Position numbers and translations under genes: made by a program
The notes under the pieces: model-generated
What the model saw: only the letters and a program-made list of their open reading frames with translations
Told to the model about the DNA's origin: nothing
The model's database searches: none
Shown: one piece after another, positions 41,136 through 52,817 of the stretch
Layout of the letters: the number at the start of each line of letters is the position of its first letter
Position numbering within the stretch: the first letter of the stretch is position 1
NCBI GenBank assembly: GCA_036897095.1
Contig: JAYMSP010000047.1
Location: forward strand, 1-64,000
Direction: 5' to 3'
DNA: 64,000 nt
Origin: Plantago elongata
Taxonomy: Eukaryota > Streptophyta > Magnoliopsida > Lamiales > Plantaginaceae

Positions 41136-42384
41136 GCAAATTGAATTTATATATTGAAAAGGAAATAAATTACAAGAGATAGATGAAAACAGAACAGAGT
41201 TTCTTACTTTCTATAACTAACTCTGAGGTAACTTCCCTAAATATCTAACTAAACCCGGTTCTATGTTTTCGTTTGAGTCCATAGTTATAGTAGTTACACA
41301 ATTTGTCTAGTGATCGACTAGTATGAACATATTTGGCGCATCTTCTCTTTATCTCTTCTTGATGCGTAGATGATATGTAACATGCACATTCACAGGACCT
41401 ATTCTTGAGGATTTCCTTAAGATCCTTGTAATCGGTGTTGTAATTTGAGTCGTAAACATTCGCACATCAGAAGAGGTAAAAGAAACAAATTCAGTGGAAT
41501 ACTACAAGTTTACAAGTCATGGGTCGTTCCTTGTTTGCTAGAGTCTTTGTTCAAAACCGCACAAGTGATGGTACAATGTGGCAGGAAGTGTAAAACTAGT
41601 CTTGCACTTACCACAAGCATTGATTCTTTTCTTCTGGAAAAACTTGAGGTACGTACGTGGAAATTGATGGCTAGTCTACTATTTAAAGATGACTTTGGTG
41701 GACCAAATCTGCAATATGCATCCATTCCACTATTATACTTCGTCTTAGTGGTAACAGATATGCGGTCATTTTCTTCTTCTCCTTTTCAAGAAATTTTTAA
41801 AAGGTTGGATATTATTATTAGAACTTTGCGTTGATCAAGCTAGAAAGTCCAATTCGTTGTCTGTCTTTGAAATATGGTGCAATGAGTGAATCATTATACT
41901 TTTGTTCAGATTTTTTAACCAATCTTTCACTGATTTTAGCTTTTGATGAGGACTTCTAGTGTGGGGTAGATTGAAGGAAGGGAAATCGGATTTCCTAATT
42001 ATATAGTTGAATAGTAGCTCGTGGGATAATAGGAGTACATTTATATAAATTATTACACATTTATATCGATGATTAATAATATTTTGAAATAATTTAATTA
42101 AAAATTTATATAATATGACATTTAATACATATTGTTTCCCAATAAAAGGTAATCATTCATCTCATCACTCAACCGATTTCGACGTTACTTTTCAAAAAAT
42201 TATTATTTACCGATTAATCAAAGAAGTAAGTCGAGTGAAGGAGTGAGCCTGACCTCAAAAAACGATGAATTACATTAAAGACACTGTACTAGTGTGACTT
42301 GGTAATACAATGTGGTATACTTTAATTATATGTAGAAGGAAAAAGGGATCATCAATTTATATATGGAATAACAATAAATTATAA

Positions 42385-42445
42385 TTTATTTGGTAAGACG
42401 TTTCACCTTCAATTAATAGGTCGGAGGTTCGATTCAACATTTAGT
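42385..42445 (+). mobile_element. tRNA-related SINE-like fragment
   Basis: 'tttggtaagacgtttcacc' followed by 'ggtcggaggttcgattcaac' holds a good pol III B box (GGTTCGATTC) and a weak A box. The core matches the minus-strand copy at 27965-28045. Not a tRNA gene: no acceptor stem pairing or anticodon arm was found. Confidence 0.45.
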
Positions 42446-43185
42446 CCTCTTAAAAAAAGATCATTTGACATATGGAGGCCAAGCTATATTGTGCACATTT
42501 GTCCTCCTAAACTAATGATGATGATAGTGGAAATTAGAGCCACTAATCTGGACAATATACACTAACTAGCTTCTCTCCAATAAGTTGGGGACATGGAAAA
42601 CACTAGTCTATATCCAGATATACTAGCTAATAAAGAATAAAGGATGTTTGGAATTATTTTGTAATAAAGTGAAAGAATAATGTAGTTCATCGAGTGTTGA
42701 GTTGAGAACTTGAGATTGAAGATGATAGTTTAATTTATATTCAATCAGATCATATTAAAATAAAATTACATGCTGATTTCGCATGCCACATGTGCCTCGA
42801 GGGCTTGACATTGTCGTAGTAATTGTAAAGCTAAGCCACCAGATTAATGTTGCAAATTGCAATGATTGGTCATTGGTGTCATGGTGTGTATATGTATACG
42901 AAATGGTCGTGTGAAGTCTTGGTTCTATAATCATTTAGGCACCGACGCCAACTACAATTGCAATTTTAGTGAAAAGAAATTCCGAAATACTTAAGGCTCT
43001 GGAAAATTAATTTTTTTTAAAAATTGTAGAAGGAAAACAGTGTTTTCCCTTTTTTTCTCATGTTTGGTAGTTTATCAGTTTTTAAAAAATTAACAATTAG
43101 TTTTATAGCATTTCTTCTTCTTTATAAACTTTTTTCTTCATTTTTTTTTCTTTTCAATCTTTTAGTTTTGCTAAATGGTGTACGA

Positions 43186-44042
43186 TAGGGCTGCGCAACG
43201 GATGGATACGGATCGATCCGCATCCGTTTGACCGGATATCCGGGATGAAAAAATAGTCCATCCGTTATCCAATTCATTCTGAGCGGATTGGATACGGATA
43301 AATCCACCGGATAACGGATAAATCCAGCGGATATCCGTATCCAGAAAAAATTAGCAGAGCAGGCAGCAGCAGGAAAAATTGCAGCAGAAAAAAGCACAGC
43401 AGCAGCAAATGCAGTAGATACAACAACAGCAGCAGAAAAAAGCACAACAACTAAAGGAAGATAAAAAAAAAAAAAAAGAAGAGCAATACAAGTAGCAGTA
43501 AACTCACCTCATTACAAACACAAAGATAAAATTGAATGAGAGAAAAATCGAACTGACGAAATCGATCCGAGAAGAAGACAGAATGAAGAAGACGGCGATG
43601 AAATCCGGCTCACTATACTTGGGCAGCAGTAACAATCACTCACAGCAGAACCGGCCCCCAATTCGCATTACCTACTATGGAGAAGATGACGAGTGACAGG
43701 CTTTCTGACGATGGAGAAGAAGACGGCGGCGCCGCGGCGAGTTGACTTCTGACGATGAAAGGCGAAAGTAGAACTGTGGAATGTGGAAGAGAAGATGAAA
43801 TGAGAATGGAGAAGAAACGGGAAACGGCGGCTAGGAGTAGAGAATTAGGGCAAAAATGTAAAATTACAATAATCCCCTAGTTTAGACGGATAAACGGATA
43901 TTCAGCAGATTTGTCCGTTTAAAACGGATGAGGAAAAACTCATCCGCGATCCGATCCGTTTCTGAACGGATCGTTCCGATTCGGTCCATTTTAGAGGATA
44001 AACGGACCGGATTTGCACATCCGGATGAAATGAGCAACCCTA
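43186..44042. mobile_element. hAT-type non-autonomous transposon with perfect 8 bp target duplication
   Basis: An 857 bp unit flanked by identical GTGTACGA at 43178-43185 and 44043-44050. Terminal inverted repeats are TAGGGCTGCGCA at the left and, complemented, TAGGGTTGCTCA at the right. An 8 bp duplication with a (C/T)AGGG(C/T)TG-type end is the hAT pattern. Both subterminal zones are packed with CGGAT/ATCCG words (more than ten on each side), as expected for transposase binding sites. The inside has CAG/AGC-rich sequence and purine-rich DNA with no transposase. The intact flanks suggest a fairly recent insertion. Confidence 0.88.
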
Positions 44043-44662
44043 GTGTACGAGTACAAAATAATATTATTATTTGACCAACATATAATTTTTAATTACATAT
44101 AAATTAATATTTGGAACTATGAAACGGAATTTTAAAATGATTATAAAGGTGAAAAGAATTGAAAAAAATTGTAAGAATACGTAATATAATTGGTTTGTGT
44201 TAGAATAATTTATTTTCTTATTTTTCAAGTACTAGTAAATATTACACATGTAAATTATACTTTGTTGGTGAGTATCTATATTTATCCTTACATAGAATAT
44301 AGTTATAGAGCTTATTAATATAGACAAGATATTAACATACGAATATAATAAATGTTATAACTAAAATAATTTATATATAATAAATGTATATAGATCAATG
44401 TTAATAATAATTGCTTTTAGATTAAATATATTTTCTCAATAAATATTAATTTATGTAAAAAAATTATAGAGAGATAATAATTTGTTATAATTTTCTTTTT
44501 TATCGTTTTTTTTTCATTTTTTCAGGTTTTCCTACATTTTTCTTTTCATTATTTTCATTTTCCATCAAAACAAACATGAGAAATTAAAGATTCCTTCATT
44601 TTCTTTTCCTTTCCCTCGGAATTCCTTAAACACGCAAACCCTAAAAAAATGCGTAATTAACA

Positions 44663-45190
44663 TTTTTTTTGAAACGGCTAAAAATTATATTAAGGAGGAT
44701 CAAGAGCACAAGGAGTGCACTCAACCAAACAATTACAAAGAGAATAAAACATCTCGTCCAAACCATCAAACATGTTCTAGGATACATCAATAAAACTATC
44801 AAAACCAAATACAACCATCAACTAACTGAAAAATTCCAAGTCTCAACACCGTGCAGTTCTCAACCCTCCATGTAGGCTTAATATGCGTCACAACTAATTA
44901 TCTTCACCACCAAAAAGAGTCTCGATCACATAACCAGTTTCATACTAAAAAAATCCCACCATCAATTCCATAAAAGAATCCAGCAATGTCTATTTTACCG
45001 AACTCCGCACCAAGGTGCGTGCTGGTTTGGTATACACATCCATCAACCCTCACGACACTTAAATCATTTTTTGTGTAATATTTGAAACATGTCCAGCACG
45101 ACAACGGTGGTGCAAGTGCACCATAGATTCCCTTTCGGACCCATTCTTAACCACATTCCCCCACGCTATGCCATCTTTAAGGTCACTTAA
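44663..45190 (-). mobile_element. LINE 3' end remnant
   Basis: On the minus strand the sequence ends 'ggagtgcactccttgtgctc', 'ttgatcctccttaatataat', 'ttttagccgtttc' followed by a run of A (T run at about 44663-44670 on plus). This is the usual 3' end of plant LINEs. Upstream (minus) there are fragments such as 'gatggcatagcgtgggggaa', but no intact frame. The 5' limit is approximate. The small frame at 44669-44875 on plus is antisense noise. Confidence 0.6.
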
Positions 45191-45794
45191 CAAGTAATTT
45201 AAAACGTGATTATAAATATATGTAATTTAATATTACATATATAATTATAAATATAATGTGTTTAATTTTATATTCTTAAAATACTCAATTGAAAAACTAA
45301 GTGGTATTGATTTATGAGCAATCCTACTACGTTTTTCATAAACCAGCTAACAAGATTCCTTATTGCAAACTCATGAAAAAACAAGTGATCCTTCACAGTT
45401 CACACATGGAGATGGCTTAGATAGATTGCACACACACACGTTACTGAAAATCATTGTGCCTTGCTTAACATCATCCTTTGCAATTATTACCCTTAAGATG
45501 GGTGATTAGATTAGATTAGATTCTATTCATTTAGTATTAAGTTTGATGCATCCCCAAACTTATGAACTACTACCAACCATTACATATTATTCAAATATTT
45601 TTAAAAATTATAACATAGGATCGAATTTATAAGTAAATTAATAGACTATATGGTTGAAAACAATCCATATAATTTGAAGAATAATTTTATAAAGGTTTAT
45701 ACATATCACATGCGAAAACAATTACAATGTTTAGTTATACATATTACATGTTTAATAGTGAAAATAATTTAAAATTATGAATATTATGGATAAA
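45191..45794. other. intergenic
   Basis: AT-rich; a small duplicated motif 'aca.atta.atgtttagttatac' is seen near 45720-45760. No gene or element ends recognised. Confidence 0.35.
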
Positions 45795-46037
45795 TGTATA
45801 TTAGTTATACTAGTTAATGGATGGTTAAGAAGTTTAATGGTAATAATCTTTAGTGGAATAGTGGATGTCCCTTCATATACTCCTAGACACTTGATCTACC
45901 TTTATTCTTGTATAAATACCCTCCTATTTGTACTCTCATTTGTACACAACATACAAGTAAAAGTGAAGAATGAACTCTCCATTCTCTGTATTATACTATC
46001 TACTCTCTTCATGCTCTCCTCTTTTTTTCTCTCAACA
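45795..46037 (+). repeat. 5' LTR of the copia fossil
   Basis: 243 bp. Contains a TATA-like 'tgtataaatacc' and a CT-rich 3' part ending in CTCTCAACA. Pairs with the 3' LTR at 49181-49435. Confidence 0.85.
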
Positions 46038-46677
46038 CGTTATCAGCACGATAGTGCTCAACCAACTGATAGAAAATGTGCACTACGATTCGAAAGAAAA
46101 AGCTAGAAGAAGAAGAAGAGAGTTCCAATTGGCAAAGTATGATGATGATCATGAATAAGAGATTTCTTATTACATCATCTCTCCATCTCTCAATTTCATA
46201 TACTACATTGATTCATTTTATTTTATGTTTGAGATTATATACTAATAACTTCTTTCTTCTTGTAGTTCGTTCGTAATATGCATGAAAGAACATTGGATGA
46301 TGGCATACCCATAACATACTTAAGATCATGGCAACGAATTTTAAAAGGAAATGTCATGTCTGTTAGTATGATCACTTACAAGTTTCGAGTTATGGAGATT
46401 ACATATGCAATCAATGGAGCTACATATCCTTTGAAAAGATAAAAATAGTACTTATCATCTTTCAAGATTAGTTTTATTTTGTTTATAATTTACTTATTAA
46501 AGATTCTTTTTCTCATCATATGTTATTATCTAACCACTCTACTGTTATTGATAGTGGTGAATCATATCCAAACTCATATTTTAAAAAAAATGCTTTACAA
46601 ATGATAATACAATATAAAATCATATTCTTTAAAGTGAATATGTGATACAAATATGAAACCAAGATAAGGAAAATATG

Positions 46678-46808
46678 ATATATTTCTTCACCATTAACGA
46701 TGGAACCATAAAAGGTTGAAGATATATTTCTTCACCATTAACGATGGAACCATAAAAGGTTGAAGATATATTTCTTCACCATCAACGATGGAACCATAAA
46801 AGGTTGAA
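46678..46808 (+). repeat. three 44 bp tandem units inside the copia fossil
   Basis: The unit 'gatatatttcttcaccatta' + 'acgatggaaccataaaaggttgaa' occurs three times in a row, nearly identical, so this expansion is younger than most of the decay in the element. Confidence 0.9.
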
Positions 46809-49180
46809 TACCTTTCCATCAAAGATCCGCCGATTTTGAATTTTAATATAACCACCAAAGGTGGTAAAATGATTGATGGTTGTTAAGAGATATGTCCGCT
46901 GACATATCATGAACTATGATAAATCCATCTACTTATTGATCAAATGTTCTGGCTTTATTTAGCTAGCCAAAAATGAAATATCCACCTACACTGGAAAAAA
47001 AAGGGCATTATTGATGTGATGCAAATATAATATAAAATAGCCAACCCGCGTAGTTAGAAGATGGTGATGCAAATAAAAATTGGGATAACCACTATTTGAT
47101 CTATACAAGTGCATCCATGATCGCACCACAAGAAGGTGTTTGAAAAAGGAAAAAAAGTTTTAAACTTTGCTTGAATGATCATGGTCAATTTTAAAAAATT
47201 GATTATTTCTCATTTCCTAAAGTGAATGTGAACATTTTGCTTGTTTATACATGCATCAACCTCACGTTGAATTTGATGTGACAAATTAGGCCATGCGGTT
47301 ATAACTTAACCGTTTATGTGAAACCCGAAGTTTCCATATGATTATGTGCTGAAAGCTATCTCGTGTTGTATTTATTATTATGTCATGACACAACATGGAA
47401 ATAAAGATCTTGAAATTAACTAAAGTCACACTCTTAAAGTTGACAACTATTGATGTATATGTGGTCTTTACCCACAAGTATGATCTTCAATTTGAGGGCA
47501 AATTTTATTTTCAGCACAAGAAAATCTAACTGTGCAAATATATTGACTCCCTATCATATTGGTCTCCGCAGATAACTAATGCTTGAAGCATACACAAGTT
47601 GTATGCATGCATCGATTTCTAAGCTGCACAGTATATTTTAATGAGCCCTAGTTCTCCCAGCTTAGGGGAGGAATACCATAAATAAGCTGGTATAAAATTC
47701 GTAAAGCGAATTGATCCCATATATTCGAAAGTACAAACTCGAACTTAAGATTCAACTTCATGTTAATATATCAAGATATGTTCAAACATGAAATTTTATG
47801 ATTTGAATGTTAACCCGCTATGACTCTATTGTGAGGCATATATAGTTACATATCAATTATAGAGTGATGTGTGATGAACAATGAGATATCTTGCCTATTG
47901 TACTAATAATTCATTCACCTCAGTGAATTACGATTCCAGTACAATACAATACAAGAAAATGGCAAGATAAGACAGTTGGTACTCCTGAAGAGTAATGAAT
48001 GTCATAGAAGGCATAGATATCTGAACTATAATATATGTCCTATATGAAATGAAATGGTACCTACAAAAATATTCAGATATCAATTATCAGTACTGACTTG
48101 AAAAATCTAAAAAAAATATTTGAAATACCAGTATACATAAAACCGAGAAATGAATAAGCATATGCAAAATTTGATGGACTGATTTATTTGACATGTAAAT
48201 TGGGATCTTACATGTAAGTCCATTGGATAACATCATGATGATGATGATGATGGAAAATGTGTTGATGGACCTGAAGTTTGATTGATCAAACAAATTCGAA
48301 AAACCAACATGTTTTGATTTGCAAGTAATATATTTTGAGAAATTTTAATGAGAGGAGATATAATCTCCGACACTTAGTTCCAAGGAGACTGAATATATCA
48401 TGTTAGTAAAAATAAATTGAGTAAAGTTCTTGAGGATCTAATGTTTCATATGTGAAACCACTATACTCATCATAATCAACTTTATGTTGATGAAATACAA
48501 AATGGTATTCACCGCAGTGAACTATTGAAGTATAAGTTAAAATTCTCAATACAAAGTAATATTGGTTAACACCAAATTAGTTTAATCTGAAGTTTGAGCA
48601 TATGAATGAGTAATCGTGCGCATAACATGAGCAATTGTTGCACTCTTTTTCCCTTCGATTAGGTTTTTATCCCACTAAAATTTTCCTAGTAAGGTTTTTA
48701 ACGAGGCAACATTATAAGCGCATATAATTATCTCCACATCCATAACTTTGAAAAATGTGATAAGGTCATGAGACTTATCAATCCAACTTTACAATATTAT
48801 GGAGTGATGTTATGAAACTTGAAACTACATGATGTTCCAAGTGTTTGAAAAGTTCTTCCATATGAGGACGAATATTATAACAGTTCTGCCATCATCTATG
48901 AAGAAGATCACATTCAAGTACATAAGATTTGAAGATTTGTTCATCAAATCATATCATACATCATCATTTGAGAAGTTGATCTGGAGAATTGAAATTTCAA
49001 CATTTTAAAGAATTACAATGAGGCATCGATCAGGGGAGTTGGATACGCACTGCACTCTTTTTCCCTTACTAAGTATTTATCCCACTGAGTTTTTCTTAGC
49101 AAGAATTTTAACGATGCAGTATATCTCTCGTGTACCAACATCATAACTATTGTCCATTTAAGGGGAGTGGTATAGCTAAA

Positions 49181-49435
49181 TGTACATTAGTTGTACTAGT
49201 TAATGGATGATTAATGAGTTTAATGGTGTTAATGGTTAGTGGAGTAATGGATATCCCTTCATATACTCCTAGTTCCTTGATTTATCTTTATTTTTGTATA
49301 AATACCCCTATTTGTACTCTCACTTGTACACACAACATACAAGTCAACTACAAGTGAAAGTGAAGAATGAACTCCCAATTCTCTCTATTATACTCTCTAC
49401 TCTTTTCATGCTCTCCTCTCTTTTTTCTCTCAACA
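49181..49435 (+). repeat. 3' LTR of the copia fossil
   Basis: 255 bp, same start and end as the 5' LTR, with a small extra segment near 'caagtcaactacaag'. Preceded by a polypurine tract at about 49161-49171. Confidence 0.85.
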
Positions 49436-50182
49436 ATGAAGGTCTATTTAAACATGTACAAACGTACAAATATTTAGAGTCCTAAATATTACTACTTTGT
49501 ATATATGCACGTTACCACTAGATTTTCAGTTCGATTTTTAACTTTAAGAGTTTTTTTAATAAAAAGTGTGAACGCACAGCTTCTTAAACAAGCTAGTTGA
49601 AAAATCAACTGGTTTTAGAAACTAACCAAGTTAGTTTGTTGGAAAAAAATTATCTTGTCAACTAGTTTTGTAGCTACCAGTTACCTTTCAACTAATTTTA
49701 CTAAACAGAGTTACAATTAAGTTAAATATATAAAATAAATTTAAAGGACATCAAATATATAATGTTAGTTTGGTATATTATAGTTTGTAATTCAAATTTA
49801 GTTTAGCTAAGTTCCAAAGATTTCATATAAGCACACAATGTGAACGAAAACTCTAACTACTGGTCGGCATAATAAATTCTTAAAGCTGAAAGAGAACAAC
49901 TTTATTATCCCCTGTTTTCAAATGGCAAAAAAACAGAGTGGAGAGTGGATCATCTGCGTGTACATCCTATACTTTTTGTACTATACACAAACTTAAACTT
50001 GAGTGGGAACAGAAAGAAAACACAACACACACACACAAAAAAAGGCAGTTCTCCTACTGCCCAACACTTTCTTCTCCGTCCCTACTGCCATAAATTTTCA
50101 TCGAACTCTTTAAAACAATCCACAGATCCAATAAACCAACAAGTACCATTTCCTAATCAGCTCCATTTCTCAATCAATCATC
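49436..50182. other. intergenic and leader of the receptor kinase gene
   Basis: AT-rich up to about 49900, with inverted 'aactagtt/aaccaagtt' words near 49580-49700. The last 150 bases, A/C-rich with a short CA run at 50025-50036, look like the 5'UTR of the receptor kinase gene. Confidence 0.4.
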
Positions 50183-52817
50183 ATGTCCTTCACCTGGAAG
50201 AACATGATCACCATCTTCATCTTCTACTTCATCGTTCACTTACTCCCTCTGGCCTGCTCGGATCCTCGTATATCCGAAGCAGGCCTAGTCTGCGGCCAAG
50301 TCCGCCCGCCCCCAAACACGACTGTCATCCCGCTCTTTGTCTCCGAGATGGAAGTCCTCTCGCAACGAGTGATCGCCTCCTCCGGCTCCGGCTTCGCCAC
50401 CTACTCTACCAACACCACCACCTTCAATCACACACTCAACATCTACGCGCTCGCCCAATGCTACAACGACCTCGTCCACAACGACTGCCTCCAGTGCTAC
50501 GCGGCGGCCCGCACCCGTCTCCCCCGCTGCTTGCCGAACGTCGGAGGCCGCCTCTTCCTCGACGGGTGCTTCCTGCGGTACGACAGCTACTCGTTCTACA
50601 ACGAGACGATCAACAACACAACGGACACGGTGAATTGTAATAGCACGGTGGGGAACACGACGTTGGTGGCAGGGTTTTCGAGGAGGGTGAGGGAGATGGT
50701 CGGGAACTTGACGGAGTCAGCGGTCGCGCGTGGGGGTTACGCCGTGAGCGGGCAGGGCCGGGACGGGGTGTTCGGATTGGCACAGTGTTGGCGGACGCTT
50801 GGAAGGGAGGGGTGTAGGCAGTGTTTGGAAAAGGCGGGAAGGGAGGTTAGGACGTGTTTGCCTGGTAGGGAAGGGAGAGCGTTGAATGCTGGGTGTTATT
50901 TGAGGTATTCTACTGTTAGGTTCTTTGATAACCAAACAGACAGTAATCCTCATCGCTCCGGTGAGTTTTCGCACGTGAATTTCTGTTAGTATTTTTGCAC
51001 TTTTTGTATGATCTGAGTCAAATTTCGTGTGGTTCGCACGCCGAATGTATGGGACGCTCACCTTGTTAGTACTAATTTGTTGTGATTCTACTGTTATTTA
51101 GAAGAATATGATCAGGTTAGATCAATGTTTTTGGAGTTTGGGTTATTAATTCTTCTTTTCTGAGGTCTTCTGGTTAGGGATTTCAAGGAGAGGGGAAATG
51201 GTGGCAATTGGTTTGTCTGCATTGGCCTTCTGTATGCTCTCTGCATTTGGAGGTTATACAGTCTATGGAAGATGGAAGAGGATCAAACAAGGTATGTTGA
51301 TCGTTCATCGATCAGGATTGAATTTATGTTATCTGCCATGTTTAGCAAACTTAGCCGATAAACTAGGTGAAATTCGAAAATTTAGATGGTACTCTTAGAA
51401 TGCGGGAAAAAGAAAGAAGTACTGATACAATTTGATCTTTTTGTCTGTAACAGCACGGAGTAATCTTGGCCAGATTTCATTTTCCTACAACAAGTCCAAC
51501 TTGAATTTCAAGTATGAAACTCTTGAGAAAGCTACAAATTACTTTGACCCTTTAAAAAAGCTAGGCCAAGGAGGAGCAGGAACTGTGTATAAAGGGACCC
51601 TATCCAATGGTAAAATTGTTGCTGTCAAGAGGCTGTTCTTCAGCACTAGGCAATGGGTGGATGAATTCTTCAATGAAGTAAATTTGATTAGTGGAATCGA
51701 ACACAAGAATCTTGTAAAGCTTCTTGGCTGTAGCATCGAAGGCCCGGAGAGCCTGCTGGTTTATCAGTATGTGCCTAACAGGAGCCTTGAACAGCACCTT
51801 TTTGGTGTAGATAAGAATAATGGTCGGGTTCTGAGTTGGAAGGAGAGGTATAATATTATTGTTGGAACGGCTGAAGGGATAGCATTCTTGCATGGAGGTT
51901 CTAATATCAGGATTATTCATAGGGATATCAAGAGCAGCAATGTGCTTCTTGATGATAATTTTGATGCCATGATTGCAGATTTTGGTCTTGCTCGGTGTTT
52001 TGCTGCAGATAAAACGCATCTCAGCACAGGAATCGCAGGCACATTGTAAGAAAGACTCTTTACACATACTTTCTGCCAACGTATTGTTAGAATAACTCGA
52101 ATCTACCCCAAATGTAGATTCTAGAGTGCTTTAATGTGTTAATATATGGACAATTTAGAGTTCTGACAGTGATTAGTGTCTGCCTGTGATTGCAGAGGGT
52201 ACATGGCACCCGAATACATAGTTAAGGGTCAATTAACGGAGAAGGCAGACGTCTACAGTTTTGGTGTGGTTGTTATTGAGATAGTTTCCGGGAGGAGGAA
52301 CAATGCATTTGTAGAGGATGCAGGATCTCTACTACAAACGGTAATTCCTTATCGCTCTGATCGTTCATACATCACATTGGTCATGCAAATGTTAGCCAAT
52401 AACTGATCATGTTATGTTCTGTATCAGGTTTGGAAGCTATACAGGATGGGCAGATTGACAGAAACAGTCGATCCCAGTCTAAAAGGCGAATTCCCAGAAT
52501 TGGAGGTGGTAAAAGTGCTTAAGATCGGCTTACTATGCACACAAGCATCTGTTACTGAAAGGCCATCTATGGCAAGTGTCCTCAGGATGTTAACAGAAGA
52601 AATTTATGAAATCCCTGAGCCAAACCAACCTCCTTTTCTAAGCACCGGTTCAATGTCTGGTAGCTCAACGAGGTCAACCTACAGCATTAACAGTTCTACA
52701 TCAACCCCACTGGTGAAAGTCAGAACATCTTTCCCGTCTACGGATACTTCAAGTGTCCTGAGTTCGGACCGACAGGTTAGAAGTGAAGAGTTCAGGAGTA
52801 AAGGAAGTATAGTCTGA
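50183..52817 (+). CDS. cysteine-rich receptor-like kinase (DUF26, CRK2/CRK42 type)
   Basis: Plasma-membrane receptor-like Ser/Thr kinase. Exons: 50183-50960, 51178-51291, 51454-52045, 52196-52340, 52428-52817; 672 residues. Signal peptide at 1-25 ([19 protein letters not shown]). Two DUF26 (Gnk2-type) domains with C-x8-C-x2-[14 protein letters not shown] and [13 protein letters not shown], among many NTT/NNT glycosylation sites. A transmembrane segment, [19 protein letters not shown], lies near 267-285. The kinase domain has [11 protein letters not shown] (about 335), [16 protein letters not shown] (about 453), DFGLAR (about 473), [23 protein letters not shown]; all catalytic residues are present. 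The Ser/Thr-rich tail carries [14 protein letters not shown]. Members of this family act in immune, redox and stress signalling; the ligand is not known for this copy. Exon 1 is much more GC-rich than the kinase exons. Confidence 0.93.

Larger units (their letters stand above)
38900..43177. other. intergenic, repeat scraps, no supported gene
   Basis: About 4.3 kb of AT-rich DNA. It contains the palindrome at 39990-40140, a duplicated LTR-like phrase at 40845-41135 and a SINE-like scrap at 42385-42445, listed separately. The frame 41445-41834 (129 codons) has no family I recognise and is not called. Confidence 0.45.
45795..49435 (+). mobile_element. Ty1/copia LTR retrotransposon fossil, broken
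   Basis: About 3.64 kb bounded by two long terminal repeats that start TGTA and end TCTCAACA, flanked by near-matching 5 bp sequences (ataaa and atgaa). Next to the left LTR is a primer-site-like 'cgttatcagcacga', common in plant copia elements; next to the right LTR is a purine tract 'aaggggagtgg'. Near the 3' end two copies of the copia-type phrase 'cactctttttccctt..taggtttttatccca' occur at about 48645-48715 and 49050-49115. The inside is shorter than a normal copia element and has no long reading frame, so it is a heavily broken fossil with more breaks than can usefully be counted. The LTRs differ at roughly one base in ten by eye, suggesting an age of a few million years. Confidence 0.85.

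Noticed and set aside
41445-41834. 129-codon frame in intergenic DNA
   Set aside because: No recognisable domain, no splice context and AT-rich surroundings; a chance frame cannot be excluded.
42385-42445. tRNA gene
   Set aside because: A B box is present, but acceptor and anticodon stems do not pair and no anticodon loop is found.
43122-43445. Minus-strand 107-codon frame
   Set aside because: Covers the left end of the hAT-type element and an alanine-coding CAG-type repeat; not a gene.
49945-50640. 231-codon frame overlapping the CRK exon
   Set aside because: It is another frame of the GC-rich CRK exon 1; His/Leu/Pro/Arg-rich composition is what an out-of-frame GC-rich exon gives.
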